Source: Shewanella fidelis ATCC BAA-318 | GTDB taxonomy: Bacteria > Pseudomonadota > Gammaproteobacteria > Enterobacterales > Shewanellaceae | Length of the DNA stretch: 64,000 nt | Reading direction: 5' to 3' | NCBI RefSeq assembly: GCF_000518605.1 | Contig: NZ_KI912458.1 | Coordinates: forward strand, 310,001 to 374,000 | Shown here: positions 55,379-64,000 of the stretch, one piece after another | How positions within the stretch are numbered: the stretch's first letter is position 1 | Layout: each line of letters opens with the position of its first letter | Notes under the pieces: model-generated | The model's database searches: none | What the model saw: the letters and a program-made list of their open reading frames with translations, nothing else | Told to the model about the DNA's origin: nothing | Program-made: the position numbers and the translations under genes

Positions 55379-55402
55379 ACGGGCAGCCACTGAGCTGCCC
55401 GT
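55379..55402 (+). terminator. Terminator after the coiled-coil lipoprotein gene
   Basis: ACGGGCAG-CCACTGAG-CTGCCCGT is an 8-bp stem followed by TGTTTTC, 32 nt after the stop. Confidence 0.6.
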
Positions 55403-55431
55403 TGTTTTCACTACAAACTAATATTAACTCT

Positions 55432-56679
55432 ATGACTGCAGAGCAAAAACTAAAGCAAATCGATACGTTACTAACTCAGAGCCAAGTACTGTGGCGCTGT
55501 CGAACATTTGATTGTCATGATCTACCTTGGCAACAACAGTTTCCTCAGCTTGCTGACGCTGTCTGGATGTTAGCTGATGAGCAACTCGATGATATTGATG
55601 CTTGTCAGCACAGATTAAACCAGAGTTTATTACCAGCATTAACTGCAGATTTAATCGCGCAAGGTCAAGAGTGGGCGCTTGAGCTATTCGCAGAGTCGGC
55701 AACGGGAGTCAAGCTTGCCGACGCGGAGTTACCAAGCACCTCGCACACACCACAGCTATTAGATGATAACGACGAAGCCCACTTTAGTGCTCACATCAAA
55801 GGCCGTAAATGGCAACAGATTAATGCTTTTGTAGCCAAACTTCCTGTTGAACAAACCCCGGTACTCGAGTGGTGTGCAGGCAAAGGGCATTTAGGTCGGT
55901 TAATCGCTAAAGCACACCAACGGCAAGTGGTGAGTCTTGAGTGGCAACCGAGTCTTTGTCAAGCAGGGGAGCAGTTTGCTGATAAGTGGCAATTACCACA
56001 ACGTTTTATATGTGCTGATGCCTTTGCAGGTCAAAGCGAGCAATTACAAAGCGAACAACTGGCAGTCGCGCTTCATGCTTGTGGTGACTTACATGTGCAA
56101 CTACTCAAGCATGCTTGCCAGGCTAGCACGCAAAAGCTGGTGATCTCACCTTGTTGTTACCACCTTATTCGCGATAAACATTATCAAGCCTTGTCAACAG
56201 TGACTCAGGCTAGTCAACTGAAGTTAAGCCGCGCCGAATTACAATTGCCGTTGCAACAAAGTGTTATTGCTAATGATAAGCACAAGGCGTTTAGGTTACA
56301 GGAAATGGCTTGGCGCTTAGGCTTTGACGCGTTACAACGCGAAGTGCGCCAAGCTGATAGTTACCTGCCAGTGCCTGCGATAAAACAAAGTCAGTTAAAT
56401 GGAAGCTTTGCAGACTTTTGTCAATGGGCTGCTACGGCTAAAGGACTCGAGCTTAAAAGCGACTTTGATTGGCAACATTATCAGCAATTAGGTCTGCAGC
56501 GGCAAAGGTTAACCCGGCGCATTGATTTAGTTGCGCATCTTTTTAGGGCGATACTGGAACAATGGTTATTATTAGATAGAGTCTGTTTCCTAGAGGAGCA
56601 GGGTTATCAAGTTGACCTGAGTGAATTTTGTGCAAACAGTATTACACCGAGAAATGCGTTAATTAGCGCTTTTAAATAA
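55432..56679 (+). CDS. METTL25/RRNAD1-like SAM-dependent methyltransferase
   Basis: A 415-residue protein. The SAM motif I is LEWCAGKGHLGRLIAKA near residues 143-159, and the later ALHACGDLHVQLL and LVISPCCYHLIRD stretches are characteristic of the METTL25/RRNAD1 methyltransferase group, including paired cysteines. Bacterial members are uncharacterised; the target may be RNA. Start at 55432 by domain layout; upstream in-frame residues lie across a terminator. Monocistronic. Confidence 0.8.
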   Translation: MTAEQKLKQIDTLLTQSQVLWRCRTFDCHDLPWQQQFPQLADAVWMLADEQLDDIDACQHRLNQSLLPALTADLIAQGQEWALELFAESATGVKLADAELPSTSHTPQLLDDNDEAHFSAHIKGRKWQQINAFVAKLPVEQTPVLEWCAGKGHLGRLIAKAHQRQVVSLEWQPSLCQAGEQFADKWQLPQRFICADAFAGQSEQLQSEQLAVALHACGDLHVQLLKHACQASTQKLVISPCCYHLIRDKHYQALSTVTQASQLKLSRAELQLPLQQSVIANDKHKAFRLQEMAWRLGFDALQREVRQADSYLPVPAIKQSQLNGSFADFCQWAATAKGLELKSDFDWQHYQQLGLQRQRLTRRIDLVAHLFRAILEQWLLLDRVCFLEEQGYQVDLSEFCANSITPRNALISAFK

Positions 56680-56939
56680 TAAATCCACGCTAGCTTAATT
56701 TAATCTTGCCGTAACAAATTGTTTATTAAGTTGTAATTAAGTTAGCTGTGATTGAATTCGCGGCCAAAGTGAAGTTATCGAACAAGAAATGTCTAAGTTA
56801 GATCCGATTAAATGAGCGATGTAATGCGGTTTTTTATTGAATCATTGGGATTTTCTTGCTCAAATGGCTGGTTAATAATAAATAACAATCTTGATAGGCT
56901 ATTAATCCGCCGATCTTGTGAGCGACTAAAAGCAGTTTC

Positions 56940-57989
56940 ATGAAATATTCCCGCGTTTTTATTAATAGTATGGCCTACGAGCTAGCGCCAGAAGTTGTGT
57001 CGACTTCAGAGCTTGAGTCTCGTTTAGCGCCGTTATACCAAAAGTTTCGTATTCCAATGGGGCAACTTGCCACCTTAACGGGGATCTATGAAAGACGCTG
57101 GTGGCCTAAAGGGCACCGCTTATCTGATGGAGCACTAGCTGCAGCACGTAAAGCTATCGCAGAAACAGATGTACAGATCAGTGATCTTGGTGCTGTGGTC
57201 TATACCGGTGTATGTCGTGATCAGCATGAACCAGCGACTGCTTGCCGTATTGCAGCTGAGCTGGGGGTATCTAAAGACACCGCTATTTATGACATAAGCA
57301 ATGCTTGTCTTGGGGTGCTTTCAGGTATTTTAGATATCGCAAACCGTATCGAACTTGGCCAGATTAAAGCGGGTCTTGTGGTGTCGTGTGAATCGGCGCG
57401 TCATATTGTTGATATCACTATTGATAAGATGCTTGCTGAGCCGACCATGCAAAATTATGCTCAGTCGTTGGCAACTTTAACCGGTGGTTCTGGTGCGGTA
57501 GCGGTATTGATTACTGATGGTAGCTTAAATCTCAAAGGTAATCGCCAACATCAACTGCTTGGTGCAAGTCATCTATCTGCACCAGAGCATTATGATCTGT
57601 GTCAGTGGGGCTTAGAAGAAGCTGGTCCTCAGTTATACCGTGAATTCATGCGCACCAACGGTGTGGCATTGTTAAAAGAAGGTGTAGAGCTTGCTCGTCA
57701 CACTTGGAGTCACTTCCTTGAACAACGTAATTGGTTGGTAGAGCAAGTTGATAAGGTGATTTGTCATCAAGTCGGCGCGTCTAATCGCCGCAATGTGCTT
57801 AATGCGTTAAATATCCCGGAAGAAAAAGAGTTTCCGACCTATAAGTTGCTGGGCAACATGGGCACGGTATCTTTACCGGTGACGGCGGCAATGGCGCATG
57901 ATCAAGGCTTTTTGAAAAGCGGTGATCAAGTGAGCTTTTTAGGAATTGGCAGTGGTTTGAACTGCATGATGTTAGGCCTTAAGTGGTAA
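56940..57989 (+). CDS. oleA: OleA, acyl-CoA head-to-head condensing thiolase
   Basis: A 349-residue thiolase-fold enzyme. The nucleophile is C123 in ISNACLGVLSG, the catalytic Glu E97 is in RDQHEPATA (contributed across the dimer), and the His and Asn are in ICHQVGASNRRN and LLGNMGTVSLP. It joins two long-chain acyl-CoAs into a 2-alkyl-3-ketoacid. First of four ole genes; 97 nt before oleB. No good ribosome-binding site is visible. Confidence 0.96.
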   Translation: MKYSRVFINSMAYELAPEVVSTSELESRLAPLYQKFRIPMGQLATLTGIYERRWWPKGHRLSDGALAAARKAIAETDVQISDLGAVVYTGVCRDQHEPATACRIAAELGVSKDTAIYDISNACLGVLSGILDIANRIELGQIKAGLVVSCESARHIVDITIDKMLAEPTMQNYAQSLATLTGGSGAVAVLITDGSLNLKGNRQHQLLGASHLSAPEHYDLCQWGLEEAGPQLYREFMRTNGVALLKEGVELARHTWSHFLEQRNWLVEQVDKVICHQVGASNRRNVLNALNIPEEKEFPTYKLLGNMGTVSLPVTAAMAHDQGFLKSGDQVSFLGIGSGLNCMMLGLKW

Positions 57990-58086
57990 GGCATGATTAA
58001 CGCAAGCATAGCTCGCGTTATTGTTTGCAAACAATCATTTTGGGCTATAAGCGCATCCGACAAATATAACAAAGATAGGAAACGTC

Positions 58087-59019
58087 ATGCTAGACACTCT
58101 GCACCCTTTTAAACGCAACTATTTAGATAGAAATGGCAACAAGCTGCACTACGTCAATGAAGGTCAAGGTGAGCCAGTTGTTATGGTACATGGCAACCCG
58201 AGTTGGTCTTTTTATTACCGTAATTTAATCAGCGCCCTAAGCGACAAGCATCAATGTATTGTGCCGGATCATATTGGCTGTGGCTTATCAGATAAGCCCG
58301 ATGACAGTGGCTATGATTACACGCTTAAAAATCGTATCGATGACTTAGAAGCCTTGCTTGAGCATTTAGACGTTAAACAAAATATTACCTTAGTGGTGCA
58401 TGACTGGGGTGGGATGATCGGCATGGGCTATGCCGCACGTTACCCTGAGCGTATTAAGCGCTTGGTTATTCTTAATACTGGCGCATTTCATCTGCCAACG
58501 ACTAAGCCATTTCCATTGGCATTATCAATTTGTCGCAACACCGCATTAGGCACATTTCTGGTACGTGGGTTTAACGCATTTTCATCCGCAGCATCATACG
58601 TGGGTGTAAAGCGTAAACCTATGCATAAAGAGATCCGCGAAGCTTATGTTGCGCCGTTTAACTCTTGGGCTAACCGTATTTCAACTCTGCGCTTTGTACA
58701 GGATATTCCGTTAAAGCCGGGCGACCGTAATTATGAGTTAGTGTCAGATATTGCGGCGAGTTTAACGCAATTCCAGCATGTGCCAACGGTGATCTGTTGG
58801 GGCTTACAAGACTTTGTATTCGATAAGCATTTCTTAACAGAGTGGAAGCAAAGAATGCCCCATGCCAAAGTGCATGAATTTAACGATTGTGGTCACTATA
58901 TTCTGGAAGACGCCAGTGATGAAGTGATTAGCCACATTAAAGACTTTATTGCTGAGACTCAAGTTGGAACAGTAGAGGTCAAGCAGGCTGATACTGTAAA
59001 GCAAGAGTCGGTAGCTTAA
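58087..59019 (+). CDS. oleB: OleB, beta-lactone decarboxylase (alpha/beta hydrolase)
   Basis: A 310-residue alpha/beta hydrolase of the haloalkane-dehalogenase type. The nucleophile is D106 in [19 protein letters not shown] (near 35-43) forms the oxyanion hole and [10 protein letters not shown] the catalytic His. It breaks the beta-lactone made by OleC to cis-olefin and CO2. AAAGATAGGA ribosome-binding site; 5 nt before oleC. Confidence 0.95.
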   Translation: MLDTLHPFKRNYLDRNGNKLHYVNEGQGEPVVMVHGNPSWSFYYRNLISALSDKHQCIVPDHIGCGLSDKPDDSGYDYTLKNRIDDLEALLEHLDVKQNITLVVHDWGGMIGMGYAARYPERIKRLVILNTGAFHLPTTKPFPLALSICRNTALGTFLVRGFNAFSSAASYVGVKRKPMHKEIREAYVAPFNSWANRISTLRFVQDIPLKPGDRNYELVSDIAASLTQFQHVPTVICWGLQDFVFDKHFLTEWKQRMPHAKVHEFNDCGHYILEDASDEVISHIKDFIAETQVGTVEVKQADTVKQESVA

Positions 59020-59024
59020 ACAAT

Positions 59025-60746
59025 ATGGTGACTCAAGAATATCATCAAAATGACGGCGCAAATTTGTGCCGTCATTTAGTTAGTGCAGCTGAAACCATTC
59101 CTACTTCACTTGCGGTTGCGGTGCAGCAATCCAATGGACGTTCAGTAAAGGAACTTCAGTACCAAGAGATCGACTTTAAAACACTACATAACAAAAGTGA
59201 TTGCTACGCTAGTGCCTTACAGCATCACGGTTTAAAGCCTGGTATGAAAGCCGTGTTAATGGTCACTCCAAGTATCGACTTTTTCTGCTTAACCTTTGCA
59301 CTTTTTAAAGCAGGGATCATTCCTATTTTGGTTGACCCTGGCATGGGAGTAAAGAACCTCAAACAGTGTTTTATTGAAGCTAAACCAGATGCTTTTATTG
59401 GCATTACAAAAGCACACGTTGCAAGACGTTTATTTGGTTGGGGTAAGTCTAGCGTTAAGTTTAATATTAATGTGGGTGGTGGCCATTTAGCAGCGGCAGT
59501 CACAGGGGCAACAAGCTTAAGTCGAGTGCTTAAGGCTAACGCGATCAATGCTGGCAAGCCTTTCACAATGCAATGGCTAGATAGTGATGCCATGGCCGCG
59601 ATTTTGTTTACCAGTGGCAGCACCGGTACGCCAAAAGGTGTGGTTTATTCCCATAAGATGTTTGAGGCGCAGATCACCGCGCTTAAAAATGATTATCAGA
59701 TCCAGCCCGGCGAGCGTGATTTAGCGACCTTTCCATTATTTTCTTTGTTTGGACCTGCTCTTGGTATGGCATCGATTGTGCCGGATATGGATGCCAGTAA
59801 ACCAATAACAGCGAATCCAGAGTTTATTTTTGCCGCCATTGATAAATATCAGTGCAGTAATATGTTTGTTAACCCTGCTCTGATCGAGCGTCTTGGTCAA
59901 GCGGGAGAGCAACAATCCCACCAGCTTTCTTCTATTAAACGCGTGATTTCAGCAGGTGCGCCAGCGACTATTTCATCAATAAAACGATTTAGTCAGATGC
60001 TCAATTCTGGGGTAGAAGTGCTTAACTCCTACGGTGCAACAGAGTCTTTGCCTATCAGTAAGATAGGCAGTAATGCGTTGTTTAACACCACAGAGGTAAC
60101 AGACAAAGGGGGCGGTATTTGTGTTGGCCGTGCTATTGATGGTGTCGAAGTGGCGATTATCGATATTAACGAACAAGCGATTGCTAATTGGCATAATGAC
60201 TTGTGTCTACCAGCTAATCAAATTGGTGAAATTGTAGTAAAAGGGCCGATGGTGAGTGCTAGTTACTATCAGCGTGATAGTGCTACCACTGCAGCTAAAA
60301 TTGTTGATACGGATGCGATACGCCACCGAATGGGAGATTTAGGTTACCTTGATAGTGATGGCTTACTGTGGATGTGCGGGCGTAAAGCACACAGAGTCGA
60401 TGCTGACGCCTTGCCTGCAAATCATAATCAAGCAAAACGTTATTACTCTATACCCTGTGAGCGCATTTTTAACACTCATAATGATGTAAAGCGCAGTGCC
60501 TTAGTCGGGGTACACGTTGCCGGTAAAATGACGCCATTGATCTGTATTGAGCTAAAGCAATCAGTGGCTTGCTCGCTCTCTAGCGTGCTTTATAGCGAAC
60601 TTCGTGCGATTGCTGAGAAGTACCCGCAAACTCAGGGGATTGAGCGGTTTTTAATTCATCCTGATTTTCCGGTAGATATTCGTCATAACGCCAAAATTTT
60701 TAGAGAAAAGCTTGCGATTTGGGCGCAAAAACAGATTAAGGAATAG
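59025..60746 (+). CDS. oleC: OleC, beta-lactone synthetase (AMP-ligase family)
   Basis: A 573-residue member of the ANL superfamily. The P-loop is [14 protein letters not shown] (near 193-206), motif A5 [11 protein letters not shown], and [13 protein letters not shown] the A7-A8 hinge region. It activates the 2-alkyl-3-hydroxyacid from OleD with ATP and closes it to a beta-lactone. 5-nt gaps on both sides mark strict operon structure. Confidence 0.95.
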   Translation: MVTQEYHQNDGANLCRHLVSAAETIPTSLAVAVQQSNGRSVKELQYQEIDFKTLHNKSDCYASALQHHGLKPGMKAVLMVTPSIDFFCLTFALFKAGIIPILVDPGMGVKNLKQCFIEAKPDAFIGITKAHVARRLFGWGKSSVKFNINVGGGHLAAAVTGATSLSRVLKANAINAGKPFTMQWLDSDAMAAILFTSGSTGTPKGVVYSHKMFEAQITALKNDYQIQPGERDLATFPLFSLFGPALGMASIVPDMDASKPITANPEFIFAAIDKYQCSNMFVNPALIERLGQAGEQQSHQLSSIKRVISAGAPATISSIKRFSQMLNSGVEVLNSYGATESLPISKIGSNALFNTTEVTDKGGGICVGRAIDGVEVAIIDINEQAIANWHNDLCLPANQIGEIVVKGPMVSASYYQRDSATTAAKIVDTDAIRHRMGDLGYLDSDGLLWMCGRKAHRVDADALPANHNQAKRYYSIPCERIFNTHNDVKRSALVGVHVAGKMTPLICIELKQSVACSLSSVLYSELRAIAEKYPQTQGIERFLIHPDFPVDIRHNAKIFREKLAIWAQKQIKE

Positions 60747-60751
60747 CGATA

Positions 60752-61867
60752 GTGTCAGCTTCTGTTACACATGACTTTCAGCAGTTATTACCGCAAGAGC
60801 AAGCAGCTTTAACGGCGCTTAAGCAAAATATTACTCATGCCTTTGTCACAGGCGCCGGCGGCTTTTTGGGTGAGGCGATCTGTAAGCGACTCATTGCTGC
60901 GGGTATAAAGGTCACCGGCTTTGCTCGTGGCGATTACCCAGCATTAAAGGCGATGGGCGTGAATATGGTTAAGGGCGATATTGCTGATGAGACAGTGTTA
61001 GTCAAAGCAATGCAAGGCTGTGATCTGGTGTTTCATGTCGCCTCAAAAGCTGGAGTATGGGGCAGTAAGCAAAGTTACTATTCGCCTAATGTAGATGGTG
61101 CACGTTTTATTATCAATGGCTGTAAACGGGCCAATATTGCACATCTAGTATATACCAGCACTCCGAGCGTAACTTTTGCTGGTAGTGATGAAGCAGGCAA
61201 TGACGAGTCGGCGCCATATGCAACAAACTTTTTAAATTATTATGGTGAGTCAAAAGCGATAGCAGAACAAATGATGCTGGCAGCTAATGGAGCACGCCTT
61301 AGTAACGGTGAGTTATTGGGCACTACCGCATTAAGACCACATTTAATTTGGGGCCCAAATGATCCTCATTTGGTGCCAAGAGTACTAGAGCGAGCGAGCA
61401 AAGGTCGGCTCAAGCTAGTAGGAAAACAAGATAAACTGGTAGATACCATTTATGTGGGCAATGCCGCTTATGCACATATTTTAGCGGCAGTGACTTTGAG
61501 CAGTAAAAGTGACGAACATGATTTCAGCTCCAGCCAAACTGCTTGTGCCGGTAAAGCTTATTATTTAAGTAATGATGAACCCATCACTATGGCGGCGATG
61601 CTCAATAAAATTCTTGCTTGTAAAGCCTTGCCACCTGTAACTAAACGCGTACCTGCTCAAGTTGCCTATGTTGCAGGCTGTGTACTTGAGTCGGTATATG
61701 GTTTGTTAGGCAAGCAAGACGAGCCGATTATGACACGCTTTGTTGCTAGGCAATTATCAACTAGCCACTACTTCAATATTAGCGCGGCTAAGCGAGATTT
61801 AGGTTATAGCGCATTAGTGAGCATTGATGAGGGCATGCAGCACTTAAAGGCATCGCTTAGCCACTAA
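60752..61867 (+). CDS. oleD: OleD, 2-alkyl-3-ketoacid reductase
   Basis: A 371-residue short-chain dehydrogenase/3-beta-HSD type enzyme. The nucleotide fold FVTGAGGFLGEAICKRL lies near 30-46 and the catalytic YYGESKAIAEQ (Tyr-x3-Lys) near 165. It reduces the OleA product with NADPH. Starts with GTG at 60752 behind AAGGA. Closes the oleABCD operon; a partial MITE lies after it. Confidence 0.95.
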   Translation: MSASVTHDFQQLLPQEQAALTALKQNITHAFVTGAGGFLGEAICKRLIAAGIKVTGFARGDYPALKAMGVNMVKGDIADETVLVKAMQGCDLVFHVASKAGVWGSKQSYYSPNVDGARFIINGCKRANIAHLVYTSTPSVTFAGSDEAGNDESAPYATNFLNYYGESKAIAEQMMLAANGARLSNGELLGTTALRPHLIWGPNDPHLVPRVLERASKGRLKLVGKQDKLVDTIYVGNAAYAHILAAVTLSSKSDEHDFSSSQTACAGKAYYLSNDEPITMAAMLNKILACKALPPVTKRVPAQVAYVAGCVLESVYGLLGKQDEPIMTRFVARQLSTSHYFNISAAKRDLGYSALVSIDEGMQHLKASLSH

Positions 61868-61900
61868 CAAACGCGGTTCTTGTTGTGGTGAATTGATTAG

Positions 61901-61959
61901 CTTGTCTCAGCGTCGCAAAATTCTCGCTTAGCGACCAAATTTTTATATTAATTGGTATA
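61901..61959 (+). repeat. MITE-like repeat, truncated right-end copy
   Basis: CTTGTCTCAGCGTCGC and TATATTAATTGGTATAA match the right ~60 bp of the copy at 33018-33357, including TTCTCGCT(T/G)AGCGA. The terminal repeat contains the dsbB stop codon on the minus strand. Confidence 0.8.
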
Positions 61960-62505
61960 ACTCAATAACCAGTAACTTTCTGGGTTATCAGGGCATTGAA
62001 ATGGTCCGCATTCGGCAAAAGTACTAAGCACATTCAGCAAGGTTATCAGGAGTACAGATATTACTGCTAATTTACTTAAAATGGGCATTGATTTTAATGC
62101 TTGAAAACGTGGGGCTTGATATTGAGATGAAAATGACAGCATCACGGTTGTGCCGAAAATAATAATGCTAAAGGTGATAAAAGCCCATGTGTAGAAGTGA
62201 TACGCGAAGAAAGCATCGCCGTAGTACGGTGTACCTGGGATGACATGCAGCGCTACTTGGCGAAGCGCTACAGCAGCTCCAAATAAAGCGGCAAAGATCA
62301 TAATGGCATAATGTACTGGCCTTGGGCCATAAATGACATTGCAAATTAAACCAAACATGACTGCGACAAAACCGACACGCTGCAGTAAACAAAGGGGGCA
62401 GGGCAGCTCTCCGGCAACGAATTGTGCATAAAACCCAAAAGCCAGCACTATAGCAATCGCAATTGCACCAAGTGCGTTCAATTGTCTAGATAATTGCTCT
62501 GTCAT
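61948..62505 (-). CDS. DsbB-like disulfide bond formation protein
   Basis: A 185-residue membrane protein with four or five hydrophobic segments. The quinone-side pair is LPCPLCLLQR (C-x2-C, near residues 35-39). The second pair lies near the C-terminus as CGPFQC (C-x4-C) rather than in the loop after TM3 as in E. coli DsbB, so it belongs to a DsbB subgroup. It probably reoxidises a thioredoxin-fold partner. Ends SYTN-stop inside a MITE end. Starts 8 nt after a small DUF5993-like gene, with TAGGTGG as ribosome-binding site. Confidence 0.87.
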   Translation of the reverse strand: MTEQLSRQLNALGAIAIAIVLAFGFYAQFVAGELPCPLCLLQRVGFVAVMFGLICNVIYGPRPVHYAIMIFAALFGAAVALRQVALHVIPGTPYYGDAFFAYHFYTWAFITFSIIIFGTTVMLSFSSQYQAPRFQALKSMPILSKLAVISVLLITLLNVLSTFAECGPFQCPDNPESYWLLSYTN

Positions 62506-62513
62506 GTTGCCAC

Positions 62514-62669
62514 CTACAATAAAATAGCTAACGTATCGCTAGCATGATGAGAAAACCAATAGATACTGATCACTAGTGATAGGGCAAAGCTATAGATAGC
62601 GAGGCTGCGTTTGTTATAAACCGCGAATAAGATTGCGACTAAAAACAAAGCAAAAAGCAGTGTCATCAT
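62514..62669 (-). CDS. Small DUF5993-like membrane protein
   Basis: A 51-codon open frame with an AAAGGAG ribosome-binding site 7 nt before the ATG. The product starts MMTLLFALFLVAILFAVYN and has two hydrophobic segments (about 2-18 and 23-39) ending in FSHHASDT. Short proteins of this shape (DUF5993) are found directly upstream of this kind of DsbB, with which it is arranged here at 8 nt. Function unknown. Too short to show in a normal ORF list. Confidence 0.75.
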   Translation of the reverse strand: MMTLLFALFLVAILFAVYNKRSLAIYSFALSLVISIYWFSHHASDTLAILL

Positions 62670-62910
62670 AATAAACTCCTTTAAATGTTCAGCAATTGCC
62701 TATAACGCTCAGTTGATGCGTTTTGCCTAGATACTAGTTACGTAAAGTCTAATGTAAATTGGTCTAATGTGTTAATTTTGAAAAATAATATATAAATTTC
62801 TCTCTGTAGAGCTTGATGCTGCATGCTGTTCATTAGGTTGGATTACGGTGAGTTTAGGCTTTTCGTTAAAATTTGGATTTTTAATTATCTACAATAAAAG
62901 GAATTTAGGT

Positions 62911-63357
62911 TTGTTGAATAAGGTATTACTTAACAGTATTTTTGCAGCGGCGCTTTTATTAACGACGCCATCTTTTGCTATCGCTCAGGATAATCCGTTA
63001 CAGGGAAGTTGGAAGTTAGTGTCAGGTAAATATTTAGATGGTAAGGGTAAGTGGGTCGATTATGCAGATTTAAAATTGAGTGCCATTAAGCTGATTTCTG
63101 CTAATCATTTTAGCTTTACAACAGTCAAGAATATTGGCACGACGGAACAACCTAAAAATGAGTTTTGGGCGGCGGGTACTGGTCGCTATCAGTATACTGC
63201 AACCGACTATGTTGAGTTTCCCGAATTGAACTCTTTTGGAGTAAAGCCCGGTGTGTCATTTGCGTTTACCTATGAGCTTAAAGGGAATGAATGGCATACA
63301 AAGCGCACAGAAGATGGGACGTTGAAAGAAGTTGAGGTTTGGGTAAAGCTCGACTGA
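62911..63357 (+). CDS. Secreted lipocalin-like protein
   Basis: A 148-residue exported protein if it starts at the TTG at 62911 (AAAGGA 8 nt before); a GTG at 62848 in the same frame would add 21 residues ahead of the signal peptide. Signal cut near LLTTPSFAIA-QD. The mature part begins NPLQGSWKLVSGKYLDGKGK and ends WVKLD, as in lipocalin-like domain proteins that bind small hydrophobic ligands. No conserved catalytic residue is apparent. Start uncertain. Confidence 0.7.
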   Translation: MLNKVLLNSIFAAALLLTTPSFAIAQDNPLQGSWKLVSGKYLDGKGKWVDYADLKLSAIKLISANHFSFTTVKNIGTTEQPKNEFWAAGTGRYQYTATDYVEFPELNSFGVKPGVSFAFTYELKGNEWHTKRTEDGTLKEVEVWVKLD

Positions 63358-63413
63358 AACTGACTAATATTTAGCGTAAGTAAAATAGTAAAGTTAAATC
63401 GCAACAGGAGTAC

Positions 63414-63638
63414 ATGATGACAGCTAAGTCTAATAGGGATATTGAGAAAATTTATAGTAATGAAGAGTTCGTTGCGAAGCTTAGGCGCCTCGCTGACGCG
63501 ATAGAGTCAGGCGATAAGTTTGAAATCCAAATCGCCGGAGAGCGGATCTATGTGCCAGTGCGTGCTCAATACAGTATTGAACATGAACGCGGTGATTCAG
63601 AAGAAGAGATTGAGTTTCAAATTAAATGGGAAAACTAA
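63414..63638 (+). CDS. Amphi-Trp domain protein
   Basis: A 74-residue protein (or 73 from the second ATG) of the amphi-Trp family: EFVAKLRRLADAIESGDKFEIQIAGERIYVP followed by an acidic stretch and IEFQIKWEN, the terminal W-E. Function unknown. 57 nt after the lipocalin-like gene; terminator follows. Confidence 0.87.
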   Translation: MMTAKSNRDIEKIYSNEEFVAKLRRLADAIESGDKFEIQIAGERIYVPVRAQYSIEHERGDSEEEIEFQIKWEN

Positions 63639-63665
63639 ATCGCCACAAACGAATCTAACCGCTAT

Positions 63666-63698
63666 AACGCAGTGTTTTGCTAGGCACTGCGTTTTTTA
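63666..63698 (+). terminator. Terminator of the amphi-Trp gene
   Basis: AACGCAGTG-(10 nt)-CACTGCGTT is a perfect 9-bp stem followed by T6, converging on the Nudix gene. Confidence 0.9.
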
Positions 63699-64000
63699 TT
63701 TTTGTAACTGTTTACAGATCTTTGGATCATTTAATAGATTGATCATAGGTGAGAATAATGGGTCAGGTAAGTTATTCAGCTCGAACCATTGCCATTGCTT
63801 ACATTTCTCAGGCTCGGTTACTGTAGGTTCACCACCTGTATATTGGGCGCGCAAAAACAAGGTGACGTAATGTTTGTCTTCGGCTTTGAAAATATCATTG
63901 GTAAAACTTAAGTTTTCAAATGAATCTACAACTAAGCCGGTTTCTTCTAAGGTTTCTCGTGCGGCGCATGCTTCAATACTTTCACCCACTTCGAGGTGGC
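63696..64000 (-). CDS. Nudix hydrolase (5' end outside window)
   Basis: The frame continues beyond position 64000: HLEVGESIEACAARETLEETGL is a Nudix box (G-x5-E-x7-REUxEExGU) with every catalytic residue, preceded by the usual GGHLE. About 100 C-terminal residues are visible. It will hydrolyse a nucleoside diphosphate linked to another moiety, such as an oxidised dNTP or NADH; the remaining part would narrow this. Convergent with the amphi-Trp gene. Confidence 0.88.
   Translation of the reverse strand, partial: HLEVGESIEACAARETLEETGLVVDSFENLSFTNDIFKAEDKHYVTLFLRAQYTGGEPTVTEPEKCKQWQWFELNNLPDPLFSPMINLLNDPKICKQLQK

Noticed and set aside
1..64000. CRISPR arrays, tRNA or rRNA genes, prophage, integrases or transposases
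   Set aside because: No regularly spaced repeats, no tRNA-like cloverleaf region and no recognisable mobile-element protein were seen; the only mobile DNA is the MITE-like repeat.

Overview
The window is chromosomal DNA from a gamma-proteobacterium, most likely a Shewanella or a close Alteromonadales relative. This rests on gene content and synteny rather than a database search: psp next to sap, a DUF3450/TtpC/ExbB/ExbD/TonB/TPR operon beside a porin and a large TonB-dependent receptor, long-form PstC and PstA, a complete oleABCD cluster, and PolB, DinG, RraB, PriC and YajD homologues. Coding density is high, codon use looks even, and I see no transposase, integrase, tRNA, rRNA or CRISPR array. 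It reads as core genome with a few accessory genes and a small non-autonomous repeat family.

Layout. 1-4208 (minus): sapABCD peptide-type ABC transporter, sapD running off the left edge. 4273-9591: envelope-stress module, pspF divergent from pspABC-ycjX-ycjF, with a sigma-54 promoter between. 10082-13389: methionine gamma-lyase, an SLC13-type anion transporter and a ComEA-like secreted protein. 13563-13673: 4.5S SRP RNA. 13808-19259 (minus): a six-gene run dinG, tauE, priC, DUF2057, histone-deacetylase-like and comFB-like, divergent from polB; one LexA box sits between dinG and polB. 22009-32950: porin, a TonB-dependent receptor broken by a 17-bp tandem duplication, then a TonB energy-transducing operon. 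33020-39513: a full-length MITE-like repeat, a degenerate GGDEF protein, DUF885 peptidase, PpiC, GNAT, S4-domain protein, RraB and a NERD-double-pseudokinase protein. 39536-44812: two LysR regulators with their divergent partners (a TauE permease followed by a class D beta-lactamase; a crotonase) and a GcvR-like ACT protein. 45089-50663: pstC-pstA-pstB-phoU behind a Pho box, with no pstS. 51234-56679: BetT-like BCCT transporter, YajD, DUF1289, an unrecognised coiled-coil lipoprotein and a METTL25/RRNAD1-like methyltransferase. 56940-61867: oleABCD long-chain olefin synthesis. 61948-64000: DsbB-like protein with a short DUF5993-like gene, a secreted lipocalin-like protein, an amphi-Trp protein and a partial Nudix hydrolase.

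Most noteworthy: (1) a MITE-like family with ATACCAATTARTAT ends, two copies of which supply the last codons and stop of unrelated genes, so both proteins end in YTN; (2) the exact 17-bp duplication that splits the TonB-dependent receptor; (3) a NERD protein with two kinase-like domains, both lacking the catalytic Asp; (4) a LexA box shared by dinG and polB; (5) Arg in place of the Walker A Lys in SapD; (6) a 51-codon membrane-protein gene upstream of dsbB.
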